Part shown: piece by piece, positions 8,608 to 14,377 of the stretch
Layout: every line of letters starts with the position of its first letter
Position numbering within the stretch: the first letter of the stretch is position 1
Assembly: GCA_937901345.1 (NCBI GenBank)
Contig: CALCHM010000011.1
Span: 1-18,777 of the forward strand
Origin: an uncultured Prevotella sp.
GTDB lineage: Bacteria > Bacteroidota > Bacteroidia > Bacteroidales > Bacteroidaceae
Length of the DNA stretch: 18,777 nt
Reading direction: 5' to 3'
The notes under the pieces: model-generated
What the model saw: the letters and a program-made list of their open reading frames with translations, nothing else
Told to the model about the DNA's origin: nothing
Databases searched by the model: none
Program-made: the position numbers and the translations under genes

Positions 8608-9930
8608 ATGAAGAATAATCTGTATAGAATAGTGTTGGCATTGCTCCTCGTACTGGGGAGCTTGCCCATGCTATATGCGCAGCAGTACGAAACGGAGTTG
8701 CCTCGGTATTTTGAAATCAGCGATGGGGCTGAATGGACCTCGGAATTGCTGACCTTTGAAGAGCCTATTGAGGGGTTCCGCTTGACGGTATTTAAGTCGA
8801 ACTATGCGTCCAATACGTACAACGGCTACCCTGTGGTGGGATTAGATGAGGTGGAACTGACAGATGCTTCGGGTAATGAGGTGAGCTACAGTGCTACGAG
8901 CAACTCGTTGGCAAATAACGATGGGCTGGGGCTCGCCGGTTTGTCTGACAAGAATACTGGCGCTGGTGGATATTACTGCTCTGCATATAGTGGAAACGTG
9001 GAGGTGGCTCCTAACGACTATGTGTACATAGAGTTTACGTTTGACACGCCACAACGTGCGATTCAGTACAAGCAGGTGCGCCGTCAGAATCAGCGTGACT
9101 TCCCTTTGCATTTTACGCTTTCGCCTTTAGGCGCAGAGGCAAATCCTCCGTTTAATCCCAATAATCCTTCTGAACCGGATAATGGATATGTGGAGCCTGT
9201 TGTGTACTACAAGGTGACACAAAGCGCACAGCCTGCTTCGGCGGCTTATGTGAACAGTGGGGGAGAGTTTACAAGTGGAACAAAGGTGTGGATTGATACT
9301 TCTGTGAGAGATTCAAGATATAAATTCTCTTATTGGACTTTGAATGGGGAGTATTATTCCGACAAGCAGTATTTCTACTATAACGTAGAAGATTTTGATG
9401 CTGACTTTGTTGCACACTACGAATTTGATCCGTCCTCACCCGTAGAGCCAGAGCCTTTGCCTGAGATTATCACCAATCCTTTGTATCTGACAACGAATAT
9501 TGAGGGGGCTTGTGCATTTAATCAAGCAAGTGGTAACGAGCATGAAGCGGATACTTGGGTGGACTTGAACGTGACGGTGGCTAAGGGGTATGAATTTAAG
9601 GGATGGTATTGCGGAACGACGCTCCTGAGCAGTAACGTGCAATTCAACTATCAGATGCCAGCCGAGGCTACAACGCTCACTGCGAAAGTTTCGAAGATTG
9701 TGTTTAACCCCGAGAATCCGTCTGAGCCTAATGGCTCGCAGAATAACGTGCAGACGACTCGAGTGGGAGATACAAATAAAGATGGTGTGGTAAATATCTT
9801 AGATATCATTGCAGTGGTCAACTATAGTCTTTCGGGAGATGGAACCAACATTTCTCTGTACGACTTGAACGGTGACGGCGCGGTGAATATTCTGGACATT
9901 ATTAAAACTGTAAATATTTCAATGGAATGA
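8608..9930 (+). CDS. Secreted multidomain protein with C-terminal type I dockerin
   Basis: The protein has 440 residues with a signal peptide (hydrophobic 8-24, likely cut after YAQ/A region). Residues about 29-175 look like a jelly-roll, perhaps galactose-binding, domain (GYPVVGLDEVELTDASGN). Then come two InlB-like beta repeats (about 198-273, SYWTLNGEYY; about 291-362, KGWYCGTTLL), separated by proline/asparagine linkers (PFNPNNPSEP, FDPSSPVEPEP, FNPENPSEPNG). Residues 386-437 are a dockerin with two calcium-loop repeats: DTNKDGVVNILD (388-399) and DLNGDGAVNILD (419-430), each with Asp/Asn at positions 1, 3, 5 and 12. Dockerins bind cohesin modules; no sorting-like tail is seen in this protein, unlike the two genes before it. 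It follows the LRR gene by 8 bases and overlaps the next small gene by 4, so it is almost certainly co-transcribed. The jelly-roll call is tentative, the dockerin call is strong. Confidence 0.9.
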   Translation: MKNNLYRIVLALLLVLGSLPMLYAQQYETELPRYFEISDGAEWTSELLTFEEPIEGFRLTVFKSNYASNTYNGYPVVGLDEVELTDASGNEVSYSATSNSLANNDGLGLAGLSDKNTGAGGYYCSAYSGNVEVAPNDYVYIEFTFDTPQRAIQYKQVRRQNQRDFPLHFTLSPLGAEANPPFNPNNPSEPDNGYVEPVVYYKVTQSAQPASAAYVNSGGEFTSGTKVWIDTSVRDSRYKFSYWTLNGEYYSDKQYFYYNVEDFDADFVAHYEFDPSSPVEPEPLPEIITNPLYLTTNIEGACAFNQASGNEHEADTWVDLNVTVAKGYEFKGWYCGTTLLSSNVQFNYQMPAEATTLTAKVSKIVFNPENPSEPNGSQNNVQTTRVGDTNKDGVVNILDIIAVVNYSLSGDGTNISLYDLNGDGAVNILDIIKTVNISME

Positions 9931-10091
9931 ACCGAAAGAAGGAATACAAACGTCCTCTGGTGGCTGTAGTAGCGCTGGAAAGCGGTATGATATTGGCTAC
10001 GTCAGGACTCAAATACAATCAAGAAGAGGCTGATGAAAATCTGGAAGTGCTTTCGAATAAGCGTTGGCAAGAGCCGTCGCCTTGGGAATGA
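9927..10091 (+). CDS. 54-residue small protein coupled to the dockerin gene by ATGA overlap
   Basis: The ATG at 9927 overlaps the TGA of the dockerin gene (ATGA), a classic sign of translational coupling, and the frame is open for 54 codons to a TGA at 10089-10091. The sequence begins MNRKKEYKRPLVAVVALE, continues GMILATSG, then an acidic stretch (NQEEADENLE) and ends SNKRWQEPSPWE. I recognise the general style (basic start, Y..P, V..LE, LA.SG, then NKR.W and a terminal W/E-rich end) from abundant uncharacterised small proteins of Bacteroidales, many lying next to surface-protein genes. No transmembrane helix or clear signal peptide is visible, although residues 11-16 (LVAVVA) are hydrophobic. 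A terminator hairpin follows 14 bases after the stop, placing this gene at the end of the operon. Function is unknown. Confidence 0.72.
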   Translation: MNRKKEYKRPLVAVVALESGMILATSGLKYNQEEADENLEVLSNKRWQEPSPWE

Positions 10092-10105
10092 TTAAACGAA
10101 AAAGG

Positions 10106-10137
10106 GAGGGTGTGTCATAGGTACATCCTCTCATTTT
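10106..10137 (+). terminator. Rho-independent terminator of the surface-protein operon
   Basis: GAGGGTGT (10106-10113) pairs with ACATCCTC (10123-10130) with one G-U pair and a 9-base loop, followed by TCATTTTTAT. It lies 14 bases after the stop of the 54-residue gene. The left arm contains the recurring 12-mer GAGGGTGTGTCA. Confidence 0.7.
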
Positions 10138-10303
10138 TATACACCGCGATAGTCCCGCTTGCGGCTCCTTCCGAGGCATATTCATCTTAGCGTAGCGTTC
10201 CCCCAAGAACGGCATTGCCCTTTGCGCTTCACGGTATTTCATAATACAGGTGTGTGGTCACATATATATAAATGAGTAAAGCCTCTGTTCCCATGTCTCG
10301 TTC

Positions 10304-10330
10304 GAGGGTGTGTCAAAATGACACACCCTC
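10304..10330. terminator. Perfect 12-bp hairpin built from GAGGGTGTGTCA
   Basis: GAGGGTGTGTCA (10304-10315) pairs perfectly with TGACACACCCTC (10319-10330) around an AAA loop. It is followed by ATATTTCCTT, so the T tract is poor. It may be a weak or bidirectional terminator, or a copy of a dispersed repeat, since the same 12-mer occurs at 85-96 (reverse complement), 10106-10117 and in related form at 2024-2033 and 18590-18601. Confidence 0.55.
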
Positions 10331-10349
10331 ATATTTCCTTCAGAAGTTT

Positions 10350-10367
10350 ACTAATTCGTGAATTAGT
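10350..10367. repeat. 18-base near-perfect palindrome
   Basis: ACTAATTCGTGAATTAGT reads as two 8-base arms around GT. It is followed by TAATACGTGAG. It could be an operator for a dimeric regulator or simply part of an intergenic repeat; it lies about 280 bases before the sialidase start, which is far for a direct operator. Confidence 0.35.
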
Positions 10368-10565
10368 TAATACGTGAGGGGACTTTACCACGAAAACGAC
10401 TGCGGACAAGTCTAAAAATGTGTCACGCAAGTCGCCTTACTCTGAATCCCCTTATTTCAGGCACGGATTGCACTTTCCGAAACACACTCGGTGTGCCGTT
10501 ATTTTTGTTTGCTTATTGTGGGGGCGCCTTAAAAAATATTAAAGAAACCGACTTCGGACATCATT

Positions 10566-10601
10566 TCGGCAACCACGAATGGAATTTGTCGTATCTTTAC
10601 A
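10566..10601 (+). promoter_or_regulatory. Weak candidate promoter for the sialidase gene
   Basis: TATCTTTA (10594-10601) fits the TAnnTTTG -7 element except for the last base, with TTTCG about 23 bases upstream as a poor -33 element. It would place transcription start near 10607, about 43 bases before the ATG. The match is imperfect, so this is a suggestion only. Confidence 0.3.
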
Positions 10602-10649
10602 ACCGAAAATCAGTAATATCACTAATTCTCATTCATTCAATTTAAGCCT

Positions 10650-13544
10650 ATGAAAAAACATTCACTCCTACTCACACTAGTTGTAGCGCTCTTTAGTTCG
10701 CTCACAACTTGGGCACAAGTTACCGTGAACATTAAAGAAGGCACAGGCGAATGGACCTCAAGCAACGGCAACAAGACGTGGCACGCACGCTGGTCGAGCA
10801 CAGAACTTGAGGGATTCACCTTATCCGCAAATGCCAACAACATGCAGTATTCTAACGGAAATATTGCTGGTTACTCGGGTTCATCGGGCACATGCACGTA
10901 CACCCTCTCTGCCCCTTCTGGTTATGTTATTGAAGGATTCTCCTTCGATTTTGCCAACACGAGCGGCGACAATTCGTATGAACTCACGCTGTCAGTAAAA
11001 GGAACGTCTTACAAATCAAAGGCTGAGAAGCAGCACGTGGCAGTAAACGGACTTGAAGAACGCACAGTTCAATTCTCTCAGACTGGTGCCAATAAGGGTT
11101 TGACATTCTCCGACTTCACCGTAACACTTGCGGTTTCTACGACAGAGGAAGAACCATACTTCGTGGTGTTTGAAACACCCACAACGAGCGCCATCCCCTA
11201 TCGTATTCCCGCCATCGCACGTGCTCACAATGGCGACCTTATTGCCGTTGCTGACTACCGACACAGTCGTGCTGACATCGGTATGGCACACAACGGACGC
11301 ATTGATCTTCGTGCACGTATCTCAAAGGATAATGGTAAGACTTGGGGAGACATTTTCGACATCGTACAGGGTAAGGGCGGCAACTCACCCGACTTCATGA
11401 ATGTAGGTTTTGGTGACCCCTGTATCGTGGCCGACCGTGAAAGCGGAAAGGTGCTTGTATTGAGTTGTGCAGGTAATGTATCCTTCCCCAATGGTACACG
11501 CGACAATCACCAAAACATTGCGCGATTCTACAGCGAAGACAATGGTGCAACCTGGAGCAAACCTGACGATATTGCCGAAAGCATCTACAGTCAGTTTGAC
11601 ACACGAGCAGATGGTTCCGTTCGCGCCATGTTTATCGGTTCGGGCAAGATTATTCAGAGTGAAACGGTGAAGGTGGGCACACACTATCGCCTCTATTGTG
11701 CGGCACTGGTAAAGATTGCAGACGGAACAAACACGAATTTCGTATTCTATTCTGACGACTTCGGAGGCACATGGAGCGTGCTCGGAGGTGTGCATGTTTC
11801 ACCCGTTCCTAGCGGTGCTGACGAACCTAAGGTCGAAGAACTTCCAGACGGTTCTATTCTTATCAGTTCACGCGTGACAGGCGGCCGCTGGTTTAATATC
11901 TTCAACTTTACAAATAGCGAAACCGCAGAGGGATACTGGAACACGGTGAAGCAATCGAATAATGGCAACAATGGCGTTGTGGCTGTTTCTAACTCTACGA
12001 ATGGTGAATTATTGCTTGTCCCCGTAACGCGTAAAGCAGACAACAAGCCCATGTACTTGCTCCTGCAGTCAGTACCCTTTGGTTCGGGGCGTGCTAACGT
12101 TGGTATTTACTACAAGGAATTGGCGTCGCTCAACGATTTTGCAACAACCGACAGCATTGCTGCTAATTGGGACGGTCGACATCAGTCTAGTTACCTCTAT
12201 TCTGCGTACTCTACAATGTGTCTGCAAGCAGACAATACGATAGGTTTCCTTTATGAAGAAGAAACGTTCTGTGGCACAGGCGGAGGCGGATATTCTATCA
12301 TCTACAAGAATTACAGCATTGAGCAAATCACCAACTCGCGCTACACGTACAATGCAGAAGTTGATCGCAACGCACTCGTTGCAACGGCCATCGACACGAA
12401 GGCGACTGCGGTGCTAGACAACGTAGGTCCTTACGTTGGAAACTATTTGGAAAGCGCAAGTAGCGGTGTGAATGCCGCAGTGGATGCTTACAAAGCAAGT
12501 CCCTCAAAACTGGGTTACGAAGCGATTAATGCTGCTGTAGTCAATGCTCCCCGCGTTGAGGTAGAGGCAGGAAAGTGGTACACACTCCGCAACGTGGCAC
12601 GCTCCAACGGTACGCTCTATATGACTCCCGAAACCAACCGTTTCAAAGGCGCTGCGGCAGATGCTGCGGATGCGGACCAATTGTTTAGTTTTACTGCTAC
12701 AGAAACGGAAGGTGTTTACAACCTTTACAACGGGAACTTCAAACTCTATCTAGGAAAGTTGGGAGCAAACGAAACGCAACCCGAAGTGCATAAGACTCCC
12801 GAAGACGCAGGATTGTACACAGTGATTAGCAGCGCCTCTGGTCAGAGCGCGTTGGCATGTCAGAACAAGACAGGAGGAAATGCTGGCGTGCACCTAGCTG
12901 GTGACAACGTGCGCCTTGTGCCTTGGACCACTAACGCCGAAGCGTCACTCTGGTACATCCAACCAGTTGACGCCTTTGAAGTGACATTTCCTGCGGCAGG
13001 TTACGCCGTAATGTGCGTGCCTTTTGCCGTACAACTCCCTGAAGGCGTAAAAGCCTACGCCGCTCTCGGTCGCGTAGAAGTTGATGGTGCAGAATGCATC
13101 CGCATCAAGGAAATCGAAGGTGCTGTTCCTGCCGAACTTCCCGTGATTCTCCATGCTGAGGCTAGCGATTACATGCTTGAAATCGTGAATGCGGAAGAGG
13201 CATCTCCCATCACCGAGACTTCAGATGAGTTTAAGGGCGTACTCAAAGCGATGAGTTTATCTAACAGCAAGCGACAGATTTATACCCTTACAGAAGACAA
13301 GTTTGTGCGTGCAACCAAGAATTCACTCACCATTCCTGCAAACACAGCATACTTCCAGTCTGAAAGTGAAACAGGACGTCTACCTTTCACTACGCTCGAG
13401 GGTGTTCCCGTAGGTATTGAAAGCATTCCCACAGCAGACAATAAAACGACCATACTTTTCGACCTCAATGGTAAGCGCGTAAAAAATCCTCAAACGGGTA
13501 TTTATATGACTGCAGATGGTCAGAAGGTGTTTCTTGCACGTTAA
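10650..13544 (+). CDS. Secreted exo-alpha-sialidase with N- and C-terminal accessory domains
   Basis: The protein has 964 residues and a signal peptide (cut near WAQ, residue 23). It hydrolyses terminal alpha-sialic acid from glycoconjugates outside the cytoplasm. Residues about 24-165 form a beta-sandwich accessory domain. The catalytic six-bladed propeller spans about 170-565: YRIP (184-187, first arginine R185), probable acid/base Asp209 in ADIG, three Asp boxes (SKDNGKTW 225-232, SEDNGATW 295-302, SDDFGGTW 368-375), the EELPDGS segment with probable catalytic Glu near 396-397 and Arg408, and YSAYSTM (517-523), probably containing the nucleophilic tyrosine, before IGFLYEEE. Residues 571-636 look helical, about 640-756 may be a lectin-like beta-trefoil, and the end holds a beta module (VMCVPFAV) and the tail FDLNGKRV to DGQKVFLAR, a T9SS-like signal. 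No SusC/SusD pair or sialic-acid catabolic genes are in the window. Residue assignments other than the RIP motif and Asp boxes are approximate. Confidence 0.95.
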   Translation: MKKHSLLLTLVVALFSSLTTWAQVTVNIKEGTGEWTSSNGNKTWHARWSSTELEGFTLSANANNMQYSNGNIAGYSGSSGTCTYTLSAPSGYVIEGFSFDFANTSGDNSYELTLSVKGTSYKSKAEKQHVAVNGLEERTVQFSQTGANKGLTFSDFTVTLAVSTTEEEPYFVVFETPTTSAIPYRIPAIARAHNGDLIAVADYRHSRADIGMAHNGRIDLRARISKDNGKTWGDIFDIVQGKGGNSPDFMNVGFGDPCIVADRESGKVLVLSCAGNVSFPNGTRDNHQNIARFYSEDNGATWSKPDDIAESIYSQFDTRADGSVRAMFIGSGKIIQSETVKVGTHYRLYCAALVKIADGTNTNFVFYSDDFGGTWSVLGGVHVSPVPSGADEPKVEELPDGSILISSRVTGGRWFNIFNFTNSETAEGYWNTVKQSNNGNNGVVAVSNSTNGELLLVPVTRKADNKPMYLLLQSVPFGSGRANVGIYYKELASLNDFATTDSIAANWDGRHQSSYLYSAYSTMCLQADNTIGFLYEEETFCGTGGGGYSIIYKNYSIEQITNSRYTYNAEVDRNALVATAIDTKATAVLDNVGPYVGNYLESASSGVNAAVDAYKASPSKLGYEAINAAVVNAPRVEVEAGKWYTLRNVARSNGTLYMTPETNRFKGAAADAADADQLFSFTATETEGVYNLYNGNFKLYLGKLGANETQPEVHKTPEDAGLYTVISSASGQSALACQNKTGGNAGVHLAGDNVRLVPWTTNAEASLWYIQPVDAFEVTFPAAGYAVMCVPFAVQLPEGVKAYAALGRVEVDGAECIRIKEIEGAVPAELPVILHAEASDYMLEIVNAEEASPITETSDEFKGVLKAMSLSNSKRQIYTLTEDKFVRATKNSLTIPANTAYFQSESETGRLPFTTLEGVPVGIESIPTADNKTTILFDLNGKRVKNPQTGIYMTADGQKVFLAR

Positions 13545-13580
13545 TCCAACATAAACACACCATTTCATTCATGTGAGAAG

Positions 13581-13612
13581 GATGGTCAGAGGGCAGTCCT
13601 TGCACTTTAATC
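13581..13612 (+). pseudogene. Echo of a surface-protein C-terminal tail (remnant or duplication)
   Basis: GATGGTCAGA at 13581 begins a 32-base stretch that matches the last codons and stop of the sialidase gene (starting at 13518) at 26 positions. Translated, it reads DGQRAVLAL-stop beside DGQKVFLAR-stop of the real gene. No reading frame of meaningful length precedes it. It may be the last codons of a deleted paralogous surface gene or a short duplication. Confidence 0.45.
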
Positions 13613-13681
13613 TAGTGCTATTTTAATCCCCCTTAATCGGTAACCACCTTTCTATTTGAGAGGTGCAACCCACAAGCAATT

Positions 13682-13719
13682 CCAGCGGATGGCATCACCA
13701 GATGACGTCCGCTGGTTTT
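13682..13719 (+). terminator. Rho-independent terminator after the sialidase gene
   Basis: CCAGCGGA (13682-13689) pairs perfectly with TCCGCTGG (13708-13715), with an inner CATC (13693-13696) and GATG (13701-13704) pair, followed by TTTTCTGTT. It lies 137 bases after the sialidase stop. Confidence 0.75.
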
Positions 13720-13758
13720 CTGTTGATACACCACATAATCCCCACTTTTTTATGTAAA

Positions 13759-13792
13759 GCACTTTTAGAAACGCGTTTTCGTGGAATTTTGC
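13759..13792 (+). promoter_or_regulatory. Upstream promoter-like element shared with dsbD
   Basis: GCACTTTTAGA (13759-13769) is followed after 15 bases by AATTTTGC (13785-13792). The same two blocks, in a 34-base arrangement of identical length, occur before dsbD at 14307-14340. The -7 part reads GAATTTTG, one base from TAnnTTTG. It may be a second promoter or a regulator site upstream of the DUF2795 gene. Confidence 0.4.
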
Positions 13793-13823
13793 AACCTGAA
13801 TATTAAATTCTTACCAGCAAAAC

Positions 13824-13853
13824 TTGCCTATTATAATAAAAGTGGTATTTTTG
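13824..13853 (+). promoter_or_regulatory. Consensus Bacteroidetes promoter of the DUF2795 gene
   Basis: TTG (13824-13826), a 19-base spacer and TATTTTTG (13846-13853) fit the Bacteroidetes housekeeping promoter (TTTG, TAnnTTTG) very well. Transcription should start near 13859, leaving about 43 bases before the ATG at 13902. This also shows that a start at 13824 for the next gene is wrong. Confidence 0.7.
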
Positions 13854-13901
13854 CGCCCACGAAAAACACTTACACTAATATTAAAACAAAGATTAGATAC
13901 T

Positions 13902-14123
13902 ATGTATTGGACACTTGAATTGGCGTCAAAATTGGAAGACGCACCATGGCCTGCATCTAAAGACGAATTAATTGACTATGCTATGCGTTCGGGCGCACCT
14001 ATGGAGGTGGTAGAAAATCTTCAGGAACTTGAAGATGAAGGTGAAGTTTACGAAACCATTGAAGACGTTTGGCCCGACTATCCTGACAAAGAAGACTTCC
14101 TTTTCAACGAAGATGAGTATTAA
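13902..14123 (+). CDS. Small acidic DUF2795 protein
   Basis: The protein has 73 residues from the ATG at 13902. The ATG is preferred over a TTG 78 bases upstream because the latter is part of the promoter and adds a non-homologous segment. The sequence (LEDAPWPASKDELIDYAMRS, GAPMEVVENLQEL, then VYETIEDVWPDYP) matches my recollection of DUF2795: an aromatic/proline 'fP.sK.eLi..A...gAp.ev...L..L' core ending in a 'Ye...DV' motif. It is strongly acidic, especially at the end (DKEDFLFNEDEY). It is cytosolic and has no signal peptide. It stands alone between a strong promoter and a strong terminator, so it is a single-gene unit. The function of this family is not known. Confidence 0.85.
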   Translation: MYWTLELASKLEDAPWPASKDELIDYAMRSGAPMEVVENLQELEDEGEVYETIEDVWPDYPDKEDFLFNEDEY

Positions 14124-14152
14124 TCAGAAACTAGGGGTTAATATGTAATAAT

Positions 14153-14194
14153 TGCGAGATAAGTGATTGAGTTTACTTATCTCGCAGTTCTTTT
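14153..14194 (+). terminator. Rho-independent terminator of the DUF2795 gene
   Basis: TGCGAGATAAGT (14153-14164) pairs perfectly with ACTTATCTCGCA (14175-14186) around a 10-base loop and is followed by GTTCTTTTAA. It starts 30 bases after the stop codon. Confidence 0.85.
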
Positions 14195-14306
14195 AATGAT
14201 AGGGGGCGAATTGGTTTTCGTTTAACTACTACAAGTCCATAGTATCCAGCAATGCTAACGGTAAGCGGTTCTTTTTGAGGGCGTCTTACTCATTTATCAA
14301 CCTGAA

Positions 14307-14340
14307 GCACTTTTAGACCAAAAAAAAGTAGTAATTTTGC
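14307..14340 (+). promoter_or_regulatory. Promoter of dsbD
   Basis: TAATTTTG (14332-14339) is an exact TAnnTTTG -7 element and lies 38 bases before the ATG at 14378. Upstream is GCACTTTTAGA (14307-14317) rather than a clear TTTG, the same block and spacing as at 13759-13792. An A8 tract fills most of the spacer. Transcription start is expected near 14345. Confidence 0.6.
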
Positions 14341-14377
14341 CCACGCTATTAGACTTCAAAAAATATGAATATTTGAT

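Larger units (their letters stand above)
10092..10649. other. 558-base intergenic region with terminators, palindrome and possible promoter
   Basis: No convincing gene is present. A 75-codon frame on the + strand (10418-10645) and a 77-codon frame on the minus strand (10009-10242) lack protein character and recognisable homology. The region holds a terminator (10106-10137), a second perfect hairpin (10304-10330), an 18-base palindrome (10350-10367) and a weak promoter-like match before the sialidase gene. The segment 10140-10250 has a GC-rich, repeat-like look and may be an intergenic repeat. Confidence 0.6.
13545..13901. other. 357-base intergenic region: tail remnant, terminator and promoters
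   Basis: There is no intact gene here. Reading left to right it holds a decayed copy of the sialidase tail codons (13581-13612), a clear terminator (13682-13719), and two promoter-like elements (13759-13792 and 13824-13853) for the DUF2795 gene. A TTG at 13824 could in principle extend that gene, but it is the -33 element of the second promoter. Confidence 0.7.

Noticed and set aside
8608..9930. Clostridial cellulosome component acquired by transfer
   Set aside because: A dockerin is present, but signal peptide, composition and linkers match the neighbouring Bacteroidales genes, and no glycoside hydrolase domain is seen.
10009..10242. 77-codon minus-strand frame
   Set aside because: Overlaps the 54-residue gene and its terminator; reads like translated intergenic repeat.
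10418..10645. 75-codon + strand frame before the sialidase
   Set aside because: No homology recognised, composition like the intergenic DNA, ends just before the sialidase start where a promoter is expected.
13824..13901. TTG-initiated extension of the DUF2795 gene
   Set aside because: The TTG is the -33 element of a consensus promoter whose -7 lies inside the proposed extension.
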